This document shows, in pieces, positions 40,740 to 54,166 of a DNA stretch of 64,000 nucleotides. The notes beneath the pieces were generated by a model that saw only the letters and a program-made list of their open reading frames with translations, had not been told where the DNA came from and searched no databases. Positions within the stretch are counted from its first letter, which is position 1. Every line of letters begins with the position of its first letter. The DNA is from Pyronema omphalodes. Its lineage: Eukaryota > Ascomycota > Pezizomycetes > Pezizales > Pyronemataceae. The translations under genes and the position numbers were made by a program. The stretch is from assembly GCA_024516155.1 (NCBI GenBank), contig JAJJXM010000031.1, positions 607,718 to 671,717 on the forward strand, written 5' to 3'.

Positions 40740-43063
40740 CCGTACGCACCAGTCACGATATCATGTAGGTACCTAATCCGTGATGCAGCTTATCGGAAGC
40801 ATTCAGGAAGTAAAGCATATCTTTATGTGTTCAGCGTCGTTTACAGCAGGGATATATACAGGCTACAGCGCAACATGGAGAATAGGTATTTCTTTACACC
40901 CTCTGAAACATAGCATAGATAAGCTGGCTGCTGGCTTCTGGCTTCTGGCTGCTGTCTGCTGGCTGCTGTCTGCTGTCTGCTGGTCGCTGGATACACAGGA
41001 TGCGACTCTATATCATGTACACTTGTAATTACCTAGGTAGGTATATTAGAATCTAGAATCTAGAATCTAGATAAAACATACCAAATATCCTGAATCTGAC
41101 CAAGCTGCAAGAAAATACTCTATATACATACTGCCTTGAAATCCCGTTAAAACTTAACACTATGATATATCTACATACATAGGTAGCTTTTAAAGAAACG
41201 GATTATTTGTAACGGCGGACTGTGGGCGGACGAGGCTAGGGGACTCGCGGGCTCGGCGGCGAGTGACAGGCTGTAATACTGGGGAAACGGGGCGGACTGT
41301 AGAGGGCGAGGCACGACTTATATTTGATGGTTGAATACAAGACGTTGCATACAGAACCTGACTATGGAATACATCACAACTATTTATTCTTTTCCGTCTT
41401 CTCTTTTTTCCCCGACCCTTGGCTCTTCCCCGCTCCTTCCCTCGTCTCATTCCCTATCCCAAATCCCTTCCGTTCTGGCTCTCCCCTTCCTCCTTCCCTT
41501 TATCTCCTACTCCCTCGTCTCCATCCCCTATCTCCTTCCTCCTCGTTCCCTAGCCCTGCCCCTCCGTTTCCTAGCTTCCTAGTCCTCCCATAATCCCTCA
41601 TATCCTCCGCCGTAACTCCTCCCTTCGTCCCTTCCGTAGTCCCCGTCCTTTCCCTTAATCCCTCAGTCTATTCCCTTCCCAAGTTCCCCATTCGTTCCTC
41701 CTCTTTCCTCCCTTCCTCCGTTCCTCCTTTCTTCGTGCCTTGGTCCCTTTCCTCTTCCAAAAACTTCCTTCTCTTATTCTCCTATCCTCTTTTGTTCCAA
41801 TTCTTTTATTATTTTCTATTATTGTTCCTTCCTAGCTCCTCGTGTGGTTGGCGCCGTGACATTATTTATCTTAGTCACTCTATCCCACTTCATCCCACTT
41901 CATCCCACTTCATCCCACTTCATCCCACTTCATCCCACTTCATCTGACTTCATCCCACTTCATCCCACTTCATCGAGCATGCACGAGTAAAGCACCAATC
42001 TCCCCCAGATCTGAGATAAACTACACGATATCTTTAAGCCCCTTAAATACCCCCTGTATATATATCCAGTTTCGCAGCCCAAAAGATTCTCATATATAGT
42101 ATCATCACTATCAGTGCGCTCTGGCTGGCTGTATATATAGTATATATATATATAGTATCTATAGAAATCATGTTATCTCTTCAGATATCTTGGTTCTGTT
42201 GGAGGTTGGAGGTTGGAGGTTGTATGTTGTATGTTGTATAAGACGGGTAGAAGTTAATGGGAGCTATGATATGCTACGTAGACGTTTTAGGGAGGGATTG
42301 GATCTTACGGTTTAAATTCTCCTGATATCCTGATCTCTTGATATCTCGAGTTAACTTTCCTTTTCCTTGGAGTCGTCGATGGTCGGCTTGTTCTTCGTCG
42401 TCGTCCTGCTCCTGCTCCTTTTCGTTGTCGATGGTCGGCTTGTTCTTCGTCGGCTTGTTCTTCGTCGGCTTGTTCTTCGTCGTCATGTTCTTCATCGTCG
42501 TCCTGTTCTACATCGTCGTCCTGCTCCTCCTCGTCGTCGTCCTGCTCCTGCTCCTTTTCGTTGTCGATGGTTGCCTTGTTCTTCGTCGGCTTGTTCTTCG
42601 TTATCGTCGTCCGACTCATCACCGACTCATTATAATAATGGAGAATCGAGATATGTATCAACACAGCCAGTCGGTGACTATGTACGTCTAGTTATTTCCA
42701 ATAGCTGTAGTTAATAGTTATATATATTCCTGGATATAAACTATTCTTAGCTTCCTAGCTTACTGCTTACTACTTGCTTGATACTGATGAACAAAAAGAA
42801 AAGAAAAGAAAAGAAAAGAAACGAAAAAAAAAAGGAATAGAAATAGAAATAGAAATAGAGAAACAGTGATATTTTATTCCAAAACAAATAAACCTTCATT
42901 TTACCCCCCCCTCCCCGTCCCCCCACCGGAACCCCCTCGAGCTCCCCGAACCCGAAGCCTCCTCCCGACTCCGACTCCTTCCTCTCTTCACACCCTCTCC
43001 CCTACTTAAGTATCACACCGTACTCCTGTACCCATTCACCACATGCTCAACTCCACACACTCT
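40740..43063. other. Gene-free simple-sequence region
   Basis: Holds CTGCTGGCTTCTGG repeats (40,922-40,990), a C/T-rich stretch (41,390-41,830), a CATCCCACTT decamer array (41,877-41,975), GTCGTC/CTTGTTCTTCGTCGG repeats (42,380-42,610) and AAAAG repeats (42,790-42,830). The decamer array has about 10 copies. A minus frame over the GTC repeats (42,305-42,619, MSRTTITKNKPTKNK..) is an Asp/Glu/Gln run I cannot distinguish from repeat-driven chance. Confidence 0.5.
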
Positions 43064-45404
43064 TTACTGTTCCTTCTTCTCCTCCCTAATAATGCTTACA
43101 CCGGCATCAATAGCGCCCCTAGCCCCCTCCTGTCTATCCCAAAAGCTCTTCTCCTCACCAGTAGCAACCTTTCCTACATCTCTGGGCACGACCTCCAACT
43201 CATTCTTCTCCGTCTCCTCATCAACGCCCATACTTTCCTGCAAATATCTCCTCCTAATCAAGAACCGTTCCTGTTTCTCCTTTACAAGACCAGGGGAATC
43301 CAATTTACTCAACGCAATCCTAACCACTAATCTAACCGCAAAATAAACATGTTCCGAGAACACAATACTAGCTAATAAACCCGCCGCTGTGAAACCCCCA
43401 ACTTCACTTTCATCCCCGGAGAATAAGTAGACCAAAACTGCAGAGCTTACGGATCCCATCCAGGTTAAGAAGGCGAGGTTGTCGAGCCAAGGACCGATAG
43501 AATCGGCGCGATGGGGAATGGGTCGTCGCATCTCAATACAAATCTTCGCGGCGTCGGAACGAAGCTCAATCCAGTTATTTACGAGGAAGGAAACCGGGGC
43601 TAAAGGCCAGATTGAAGAGAATAAACAGAGATACCCGAATTGCATACACATCTCCCTAAGATCATCGGTGACGTTGTAAACTCCTAGTTCTGCTTCGTGA
43701 CGGACCCGGGAAAGGAATTTGGCTTCGTCGGGGGAATCATTAATGGGCGTGAATTTGCCGGAGCGCTTTTGTTGGAATTCTTTGGCTTTGGTTAGGGCGG
43801 CACGCTTGAAGTACGGGACGATTGTCTCCATGGCTAGGTTTACTGCCTGTGCTGTTACCGTGAAGTAGATCATTTGCTTGCGGAGACGGTCTGGGTTGAT
43901 TTCGAAGGTTGCTTGTTGGATGGTAACGCCGTCTGCACCTACGCCTTCCACGGGCGTCATGAAGCCCATTATGTCCAAGTGTGGGACGATTGTGGAACCG
44001 AAGGGAACGTAGACAAAGGCTGTCAAAAACAGGGGGACGTAGGAACAGATAAAGTTGAAGATGAAAACTTTCTGGGTCATAGCGGCTTCGTAGCTGGACT
44101 CGTTTTCATAGTTTTCGAAATCGGTAAGTTTTGTAGCGATGTTGGAGAGGGTTCCGGTGATTAAGGGAACCATGACAGTCAAGATTACTGTCGGGGTAAA
44201 AACAAGAACTGATTTGAAAGGGCCAGTGTAGACTTCGGATATCATCACTTCAATGGCGAAGGTTACGGCGTAGAGGATGCAGAGAATTCCGGAGGCTCCT
44301 AGAGCAAAAGGAATTTGGAGAGATTGGCGCACCAATCGCTTCCATGCTGGGAAGAATTTGACAATTTCGCCGGTTACGGGGTCCTCTTGCTCAGATTCAG
44401 CCTGGAATCTTGCACGCTTGCTCTGCAGCTGGGAGACGTTCCGGACGTTCCATCGGACTGCCAGGTCGACTTCTTGTCGCTTCCAGGATTCGACGAAAAT
44501 TACGGACCAGAGACAGTTTAGGACGGCAAAGGTGAGGGAATATTGGGGGAGAATAAAATATGCTCCGGCACCGATGCATGCGGCAATTCCGAGGAAGGAG
44601 AAATACGACTGGAGGAATGCAAAGTAGAATGCAATCTACCGTTGATGTCAGTGTTAGGGTTCTTTGTAGGGCTGCAGACAAGACAGGGGTGCATATGTAT
44701 GCAACGGGCAACGGACCTTCTCTCCAAAACGATCACGGATGTCTCCGAGATCTTCGAGTCCGAGCGTCCATTTGGTAGACCAGGTCTTCATCCATTCTTT
44801 GTTGAATTCATGGTCGTGTAGAGGGAAAATTCCTTCAACTAATGACCATTGTCCCTTTCCGGGGGTAATTCCAGCTCCTCCTTCGCTCGTCGGGAGTGTG
44901 AGCATTGCATGGATAATTCGGAATCGCTCGGCTTCGGTAAGGGGCTCTTTGTCGAGGGAGCGCTGGGTCTCGGTATCGGGAGCTGCGGGACGAACGCCGT
45001 GGAGCCAGTCCTTGACCCTGAGATAGGAGACGGGACGTTAGAAACATCGTTCGCCATTTGTGTAGCCGTGGCAAAAGGTCCCAGGGGCTTAGGGAACTCA
45101 ATACACTCACCTCGACCTGTAGACCTCACCGATCAACTTTTGAGCAGAGCGGACTCGAACAAATACCAGGAGCTTTCCGTCAGCTCCATCCCTGACCTCG
45201 GTGCGCATTCCAATGCCATCGAGAGTTGTAATTAACGTTTCGAACTGTTTTACGGCTTCATCTTTGTCTGTAGAAAGCAATCCAGCTGGATTAGCACAGT
45301 TATATCGATGGACACAGTATCCGGATAGCTGTACCTTTGGCAGCAGCGAAGCTGAAGGTAATAACGTAGTCCACGCCCATGTTGGACGGAGACGCGTTAT
45401 CCAT
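43064..45404 (-). CDS. IST2: Anoctamin/TMEM16-family membrane protein, Ist2 homologue (699 aa)
   Basis: Exons are 45,335-45,404, 45,111-45,267, 44,717-45,017 and 43,064-44,635, with introns of 67, 93 and 81 nt. This totals four exons and 700 codons, an exact multiple of three. The N-terminal cytosolic domain (VDYVITFSFAAAK..LLVFVRVRSAQKLIGEVYRS) leads into the IRDRFGEK-IAFYFAFLQSYF junction typical of the family, then eight or more membrane helices. Other family segments seen are LNCLWSVIFVESWKRQEVDL, VRWNVRNVSQLQSKR, and FGYLCLFSSIWPLAPVSFLV. Fungal members tether ER to plasma membrane and bind lipids; scramblase activity is debated. The third intron begins GTCCGT, an unusual donor, yet phase and homology support it. 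Length fits Aspergillus-type Ist2 better than the longer yeast protein. Confidence 0.93.
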
Positions 45405-46533
45405 GGTTGGTGAGTTGGCGGTTGTCAATTGCGGGGAAGACAACGTCGAGGGTAGCGGAGAAGGTGTAAACTTGTCGGTTTCCGGAGTCTAGTTTAAGAG
45501 GAAGAATAAAATTGACCTCGGGATGACAGAAAGATAGGGCAATGATAGTGTACAAGTCTCACTTTAACTGGGGGGGAGGAGGGGGTACAGCAGTTTTTGG
45601 CTTTTTGATGACGAAATGCAACTGTCTTGTTCGGATTTGCCTCGCTTCTTGATCCGGTGTGCACTTTTCGACAGGGCTTTAATGCAACCAACAGGATCTG
45701 GAGCGTCTTTCTTCTTCTCTTCAGCTCAGAGCCTCCTCAGACAGCGGAGACCTGGTTTCATTTTTGACAGATTTCCTGCCCGCAGCTGCGCAAACGAGTC
45801 GACGGTACCACGGTCCAGAGCTAACTTGAAGAAGAGCTGGCGCTGCAAGGATGACGTATGTGCGTCGCCCCGGAATGAAGAGCAATCAAAAGTCGATCAA
45901 GCGGGTGTCACAACATATGATTAGAGGCGTGTGTGTGTAGCAGAACAGGGACCAAGGTAAAAAACGGTAATATCGACGAAGTTTTTATTATAACGATAAC
46001 TGGATGTTTGTGTCGTCAGACGCTGATAAGCGCCTGCGTATGTAGTAGCTATGGCAAGAAACATATTGCAAGAAGCGCATGATTAGAAAGGAAACATTGG
46101 CGAGATGTAGAAATGGAGATGTAGAAATGGAGATGTAGAAATGGAGATGGAGGAATAATTGAGGCTCAGATGACAGTCGGACAATTACATGACTGTCCAG
46201 CAGCTCAAAGTGCACTCAAGCTTTACTCATCCTCCTTCGACAACTCCACAACTCCATCTTGTGCACTTTCACACTCATTCTTCACCCAATTTTCACCATC
46301 TTCTGCTTCATTAGCACCACGCAATCCAGACCCCCGAGTATTCCATCAATATTAATAACCCAACCCATCACAAACGACATCCGCATTAATTCCTCAACCA
46401 CCGTCGAGGCGATTGAACGCGTCCAATTTACTAGTGTAACCCAGTAGCTTGGCTCAGAGTTAGACTATCCGCCACCACTTGCCCAACAGAGACCAGTCTA
46501 GTACAAAAAAACTCCGGACAAGAACGGTTCAAG
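45405..46533. promoter_or_regulatory. Shared 1.1-kb divergent intergenic region of IST2 and VIP1
   Basis: The two genes are transcribed away from each other from this region. It has a GGGGGGGAGGAGGGGG tract near 45,571, a triple GGAGATGTAGAAAT repeat at 46,108-46,150, and no credible ORF. Confidence 0.5.
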
Positions 46534-49500
46534 ATGGCATCACATCCCAGTTCCATAGCTGATAATCAAAAAACATCAAATTCCTCTCAAAGCGCGCCCA
46601 AGAATATCAGATATCCGTTGTTGTCGCCGCCAGATCCCCCGTTCGAACCATTTACCAGGAGAAGGGCATCAATAATCGAACGTTTTACATCACCGCCAAT
46701 GGCATCCACTTCCGCCGCAGACGCGGTTGAGAAATCAATTCCCGCAAATCACACAGAGACCTCCTCCGAGTCATCTGGAGAGCAGCATAGAACGCTCACC
46801 AATCGCGAGTCTATGGTTTCATTGGATTATCAAACAACAGCTTCAGTCAACTCTTCTATGTCTAACCTCGCGTCCGGGAATGCCATATCGGTAACAGGAT
46901 CACTAGCAGACGAGCAGTATTCCGTAGCGAATGGTCATGTTCGACAGAGACGCGGTTCGCAAACGGCTTCCCCGACAGTAGCTACCTCGCCAGTAAATAT
47001 CGTATCGAACCCAGCAACTGCACGAACCATGACCCACGATGGTATGGGTGTTCAAGTCCAGGCAGAACAACAATCACCATCGCAGTCTTCTTCTTGCTTC
47101 CAATCAGCAATGGCTCGTCCAGAGAGTACTCCGTCGGTGGTAGCTTCGAAACCCTCCAGCTCCCCACCACCTGCTACTCAATCAGCGCCGCCAGCGCCAT
47201 CTGGGGCGTCTGTAAAGCGCATGTCCGTTTCGTCGGCTGTTACCGCATCGTCTGAAGCTGCCGAGAAGGAACGTGAGAGAAAGGCAAAAATTATTGGTCG
47301 TATTGGTGTTTGTGCATTGGATGCAAAGGCGCGAAGCAAGCCATGTCGTGTGATCCTGAATAGGTTGATTGATAATGGAGAGTTTGAGACTGTTATTTTT
47401 GGAGACAAAGTTATCCTAGACGAAGGTTGGTTAACATAACATCACTCCAATTTTATTCCTCGACTGCCTTTTCAAGAGTTTGCTATAATGCATATTTGCT
47501 GACTCCTAATTCTCAATAGCTGTCGAAAACTGGCCCACTTGGTATGTTTCCAAATTTACTCCATCATCGTCTCCAGTAAACCGTACCCCATCTACATTTC
47601 CATATTGGCATGCTTTGGCGTCACTGTCGTAATTTGGCACACTGTAGTGCCGAAATGATTCATAGAACTCCTGTCTAAGTGAGACAATCGCCATATTTTG
47701 GGTATATTGAGGGTCCCAAATTTATGGCTTTTGATGTTGCTCATATCGGGCATACACATGCCTGCTTGCATCCTGCATACAGTGCTAGGCCCAGTTTTTC
47801 TTCCATGCATTCAACTGATGAATAAGCTGACGTTTTTCACCCACGTGTTTCTAGTGACTTTCTCATATCATTCTTTTCAACCGGATTTCCTCTGGAAAAG
47901 GCAATCCAGTACGTGCGCCTACGAAAGCCATACTGCGTGAATGATCTGCAGATGCAAAAGATCCTTTGGGATAGACGGCTAGTGTTGAAAATCCTGGACC
48001 ACATTAATGTGCCCACGCCCAAACGCATTGTTGTATCGCGTGATGGTGGTCCTTATATGACTCCGGAGGTTGCCCAACACCTAGAGAGCCGAACCGGGGT
48101 AAGGGTACCACCACAAGGTGAATGGAAAATGCCGCAGAAGGTTAAGCTCAGTGAGGACGGCGAGACTCTTATCGTTGATAATAAGACCTTAAGGAAGCCG
48201 TTTGTTGAAAAGCCAGCGAGTGGAGAGGATCACAACATCAACATCTACTTTGCCAATGGCAAAGGTGGACGGAGGTTGTTCCGCAAAATTGGAAACAAAT
48301 CCTCCGAATACGACCCGAATCTGAGCGAACCTAGAATGAAAGGCTCATACGTCTATGAACAATTCATGGATGTAGATAACTCCGAGGACGTCAAAGCTTA
48401 TACTGTCGGACCGAACTACTGTCATGCAGAAACGAGAAAGTCACCCGTTGTTGATGGTCTTGTGAGACGCAATCAACACGGTAAGGAGATCCGTTTCGTT
48501 ACTACTCTTGCAAAAGACGAAGCGGACATGGCGTCTCGTATCTGTGAGGCGTTTGGTCAGGCAGTCTGCGGTTTTGACTTATTAAGAGCTCATGGAAAGA
48601 GCTACGTTATCGATGTAAACGGGTGGAGTTTCGTCAAGGACAATAACCCTTACTACGACTCCTGTGCTCAGGTACTCCGCGAAATGTTTATTGGGCACAT
48701 TCGGGACAGAGCAACTAGAGATAGCCTTAAGGAACAGGGTGCTCTCGCTGCAGCTTTGGCCCGAGGAAAGGAGGCCGCTCCTGTTCGAAAGTCGTCCAGC
48801 AAGACTAGAAACTCGAGTGGACACCGTTCGACTCTCCAGAGCTTACTTTCCAGATCCCCCTCGTCGTCTCAACTTCCTCGCATTACCCAAGGGCAATCGA
48901 CGTCCACACCTACCTCAAATGAGAGTACCGTTCTTCCATCTCCTGCGGTATCTCCAACTCCCGTCGCACCCACCCCCGAGGAGGTCGAAAAGGATCTACC
49001 CGCTGCTCCTCAACACAGTTGGAAACTCAAGGGAATGGTTGCAGTCTTGCGACACGCCGACAGAACACCAAAGCAAAAGTTCAAATTTACTTTCCACTCT
49101 CAGCCTTTCATTGATCTTTTGAAGGGTCACAATGAGGAAGTCCTCTTGATTGGAGATGGTCTCCAGGATGTCATCAAAGCGACTGCTCAAGCCATCGAGC
49201 TAAAATCGGAGGATATGGACAAGCTTGCCCAGCTCAAAAATGCTTTGGACAAGAAGGCCGGATTTGCAGGTACCAAGGTTCAGATCAAGCCTATGTACTT
49301 GAAAAAGAAGAAAGATAAGGATGGGAAGAAGGACAAAGAGGAGGCTGCCCCCGAGCCCGAGGAGGCTGTCAATGATATCTCGGAAACCCACAGCATTGTT
49401 TCTCACCACGGACAGCCAAAGCTCGACAAGCTGCAGCTTATTATCAAATGGGGTGGAGAGCCTACTCACTCTGCTCGCTACCAGAGTCAGGACTTGGGTG

Positions 49501-51689
49501 AATCATACCGCAAGGATCTTATGCTGATGAACAGAGATGCATTGGATGATGTATCGGTGTTTACCAGTTCCGAACGCAGAGTCAGCACCAGTGGTATGTA
49601 CCCCGTCTTGAGAGCTTGGCCATCTGGTTTACTGACGTCTTACTTGCACAGCCCAAATTTGGACTGCGTCATTCCTTGACCGCAAGATTCCCGATGACTT
49701 TGTAACAATCCGTAAGGACTTATTAGACGACTCGAACGCCGCCAAGGATGAGATGGACAAGGTACGTACTAACTACTATCCCTTTTCTGCAGATCTCTTA
49801 TAAGTTTGCAGGTCAAGAAGAAGCTTAAGCTCCTCCTTCGCGAAGGCTCCAAAGCTCCTCCTCAGTTTGCTTGGCCTAAGGATATGGCAGAGCCATCGCT
49901 TGTGATGGCAAACGTTGTTGAGCTAATGAAGTTCCACCGGGACGTATTGAACTACAACTACGCACGCTACTCTGGTCAACCTATCAGTTCGGCATCCTCT
50001 GCCTCGTCTACGAAGGACCTACCCAGCCTCGAAAGCATCCAGAGCAGATGGTGTTGTGGTGAAGGTCCTGCTCTCTTCCGCGAACGTTGGGAGAAGCTAT
50101 TTGTCGAATTCTGTGACTCTGAGAAAGTTGATCCTAGCAAGATCTCCGAGCTCTATGATACTATGAAATACGACGCCCTCCACAACCGTGTCTTCCTGGA
50201 GAATATCTTCATGCCGCCAAACTCAATGCTTCCCAAAGAAGCCTTGGATCGCGAAAATAACGACGCCATTGACGATGACAATAACAGCATTGATGGAAAA
50301 CGTACTCCTTTGCACTCCCAGGAATTCGAACGTGAGAATAAGGACTCCAGCAAAGAGGGTATGAGCAAGCGGGAACGTCTTGGCCTTAGAAGGAAGAGCG
50401 TTTTCACTCCTGACAGTCCTAGACAATCTGTCAGCGAAGAAGCAAGCAGGAAATACCACATGAACACTGGCAAAACAAAGGCCAAGGCAGATGCTCGTTT
50501 GGTTAAGCTTCGCGAACTTTACAAATATGCCAAGGTTCTTTTCGACTTTGTTTCTCCTCAGGAATACGGTATCACCAACGAAGAGAAACTCGAGATTGGT
50601 CTCCTTACATCTTTACCACTTCTGAAGCAGATTGTCAAGGACCTCGAACATGTCCAGTCTGCCGAAAACGCCAAATCTTTCATCTACTTCACCAAGGAAT
50701 CTCACATCTACACCTTGTTGAACTGCATCATCGAAGGAGGTATTCCCATCAAGATGGCGCGCAACTCCATCCCAGAACTCGACTACTTGACTCAGATCTC
50801 ATTTGAACTCTACGAGTCCGAAACAAAGTCCGAACCAGGAGATCAAGAGGGTGAACCTAACAAGTCTGCCTACTCTATTCGAGTTGCAATTTCCCCTGGT
50901 TGCCACAGTAGCGATCCCCTAGATATGCAATTGGACTCGAAACATTGCATCGGCGTTAATCCCAGAAAATCTTTGACTAGACATCTGGACTGGAAATATG
51001 TTGTCAACACCCTCAGAGAAAAGTTCCATCGTGTTAAACTTCCGGCTAGCTTTATTCCTGTTAATCTCGGGGAACTTGGAGTTTTGGGTGGCGCACAGAA
51101 GGAGAGAATTAACGAGGAGGGTGAGGCGAGTGTGGTGGAGAAGGCAGTGACTGAGGTGAATGGGGAGGCTTTTGAGACTGCGGAACCAAAGGAACAGTTG
51201 CCGAAGGATTTTCTTCCCGAGAATACCGTCTCGGCAGTCATCCCGGTAGAGAACTCACCAAGCCCGGATTCCGCCGACTCTGTACCTGCAGCAGCAGCTC
51301 CAGTGGAATCTACTATCCCAACCGAAGGATCCGAGAATAAGTCAGTAGCTCCAATCGAACTCTCTTCCGAATCCTCGGAACCCGCAACGGAAACCCTTCT
51401 CGCGGTACCGGAGGTTCCCGAAAATCCTACTGAAGCCGCAGAAGCTGAAGATACCTTCGTCGACGCATCTTCAGAGCCGCAGCCGGAGCAGGAGGTGGTT
51501 ACTGCACCCACAGTAGTCGAGAGTGTTAAATCAGATGAACTACCGGCTGTTTTCGAAGATTCCGAGCCTGAGGAGAAAGTTGAGAAGGCTGAGGATGCAA
51601 AGGACACCAAACTTGGAGAAGATGTAAACGGAACACAGAAGGAGGTGGAAGAAACTACTAAGGAGACTGAGCCTAAGTCTGAGCCTTAG
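46534..51689 (+). CDS. VIP1: Vip1/Asp1-type diphosphoinositol-pentakisphosphate kinase/phosphatase (1,546 aa)
   Basis: Bifunctional enzyme of inositol-pyrophosphate metabolism: an ATP-grasp kinase makes 1-InsP7/InsP8 and a histidine-acid-phosphatase-like domain opposes it. Exons are 46,534-47,425, 47,520-47,541 (22 nt), 47,855-49,593, 49,652-49,761 and 49,812-51,689. Total length is 1,547 codons with no phase errors. A ~245-residue Ser/Pro/Thr-rich N-terminus precedes [20 protein letters not shown]. The kinase core includes [53 protein letters not shown] and [15 protein letters not shown]. The phosphatase domain opens with [14 protein letters not shown] at about residue 704. The Glu/Pro/Ser-rich tail after about residue 1,330 is probably disordered. 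The 22-nt micro-exon and 313-nt second intron are easily missed. Confidence 0.95.
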
Positions 51690-54166
51690 ACACTGATGTG
51701 TTGTGATGAGTACTCTGGTTCGTGGCGTGTGCGTTTTTATTTATGGCGCTCAATTTTTTTTTTGTGATTGGTTTGCGTTATTGGTTTGCCTGTGCTTTGG
51801 TTTGTAGGTGCTGGGGTTTCGGGGAGGTTTTAATTAATTTGCTGCATTGTTTTTTTGCGCTTGGAGCTTTGAGGGGGATAGGGATGGAATGGACGGAAGG
51901 AATGGTGGATACTAGTGATGCTTAGATGGATATATGGAATGCATTTATGGATATATCAAGCTGAATAGATAAGGATGATAAGGAGGATAGCAAAGAGTAA
52001 AGAGTAAAGAGTAAATACTGGCGAACTTTTTTTTGTACTTTTTTTTTGCTGTATTGGGTTGTGGAAGTTTCTTGTGGAAGTGTAGTTACACGATGGATAT
52101 CATATTATGATAGATGATAGATGATGGTAATGATTGAAGAAATTAAGAGATTTTTTCTTTCTTTTTTAAAGAGTTGGTTTATGTGTGCCGTGTGCGTATT
52201 AGTGATTGTGAACTGATTTTGCTTGTGCTGGTGCTTGTGCTTGTGCTTGTGGTTGAAATTGAAATTGAAACCTCAGTAGCAAGGGTAGTAAGGGTAGTGA
52301 TGGGTTCTGGAATGTTATAGAGGTAGGTAGTAAAAGTATAGGTGGTGGGTATAGTAATGGTTCAAGTAATGCTGCTTTATATGCACTATTCCCCTTCTAC
52401 CATCCTATCCTGCCATCCTACCATCCTACTCCCACTATCCTATCCTATTCCCACTACCATAAAAAGTCTCAAGACATCTCATCTCATCTCATCTCGTAAA
52501 CTCGTCGGTCTTGAGCCGCTCATCTCGTGTACATCCCTAATGGTTATTAGCGTACACCGTGGATCAATATGAGAGGTATAATTCTAAACTTTAAACTTTA
52601 AACTCTAAACACTCAATCTTAAATTCTAAATGTTAAATCCCGAATGAAGGGTAGATTTTTTTTTATCTTTTTTATCCTTCTTTTTTCTAAATTATTTTTT
52701 TTTTATCTTTCTTTCTTGATTGATTATTTTTATTTTCTTCGTTTTTTGTTCTTCGTTTTTTATTTTTTCTTCTTTTTCCTTTCTTCGTTTTTTGTGTTTT
52801 GTTTTTTTTATTTTATTTCTTCGTCTGGGTCTTTGTTTTTGTTTTCTCGGAAGTTTTCCCGGAAGTTATCCACAGATATCCACAGATATCCATAACTACA
52901 AATCGGTATATTGGCTCGCGGAGACTACGGTTTGATGTTATGACTCCTTGTAAATAGGGGCTTGGCTTGCTGGTTATCAAGGACTTTGGACTGGGATAGG
53001 GGGATGGGAGGGGATAGGGGAATGGGAGGGGTTGTTGTTGTTGTTGCTGTAATAACACACAGACAGACAGACAGATGGATTTTAACTAGATACACATAGA
53101 GGATACATAATCGCTACAGGCTAATGGAGCTTAAGCGCGGAGACTTAAACTTTAAACTTTATTTTAACCTCGGAGCCTTGGGTAGATGAGTGATAGCTTA
53201 GTTGCAGGTTTTTTAACGGCTGGCCATGGGAGATGGGAGATGGGATATGGGATATGGGATATGAAGATTTCCAATTTTCAATTTTCAATTTTTGGGGATG
53301 GTTTGAATTGTAGTTGAAGCGCTATTGTTGAAGCGGTATTGTTAAAGTGGGTATAAGGCAAAGCACACAGATTGAGTTGGAGACCGTTATGGGGTATATA
53401 GATTTTAGGTCTCGTGGTCTGTTCATGCGTTTAACAACATAGTTTACGCATTGTTTTCTCGCTCCACTTCTTCTCCCACCGTTCTCTCTTCGTGCTCGAC
53501 TCTTTGACCGTTATGGAGATTATGGGATGGTTATGGAAGCTATGGAAAATACTTCAAGGGCGGTAACAGGATGGTTTTGGTAGATATGAATTTGTGGTTG
53601 ATGTTGTTATTGAGATTCATGGGCATATGGTGGCTGTATGTTTGTAACCATTTGTCTTCAAATTCCGAGAACCAAAACCAAAAAAAAGGTACATGATTCA
53701 TTTCCAATACTTATATTCCTTCCATCCTATATATCCCCGCATTTTCATATCCGAGCAAAAAAACCCATCTCAAAGCCTAACCCCACCATAAATCAAGAAA
53801 CCACCAAGAACCAAAAAACCTGTCCGCAATGAAACTCAAATTCCAATCAAGAAAAAACCACATCCCCAGAATCAAGCAATTCAAGCAAGAATAAAAAAAG
53901 ATCAGTAAAATTACATCACAATGCGTATTGGTTCCATTAATCTATAGTCAAAAACATGACACATCAGAGCGCGGTAACAGGGATTTAACGCGTAGGGTTA
54001 CACAAAGTACAGTCGTGTACCGCGTTTCGCGATCCGAACCCGAACCATACGATGATGGCGTCATCCTTTCAACGTTACACCAATCTTCTCCCCAACCAGC
54101 CAACCAACCAGCCAGCCAGCTAGCCAGCTAGATCGGTTTCGTTAATCGATACGGAAACATATATCA
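51690..54166. other. Intergenic, AT-rich simple repeats
   Basis: T-rich runs (52,640-52,830), GTGCTT repeats (52,225-52,250), TTTAAACT repeats (52,590-52,615), CAGATATCCA and GACAGACA runs, TTCCAATTTTCAATTTTCAA (53,270-53,292), and CCAGCCAG repeats just upstream of the next gene. The first few hundred bases are the VIP1 3' UTR. No gene seen. Confidence 0.5.

Noticed and set aside
41324..41593. 89-codon ORF over C/T-rich DNA
   Set aside because: Several frames are open at once because the sequence is pyrimidine-rich; no credible protein.
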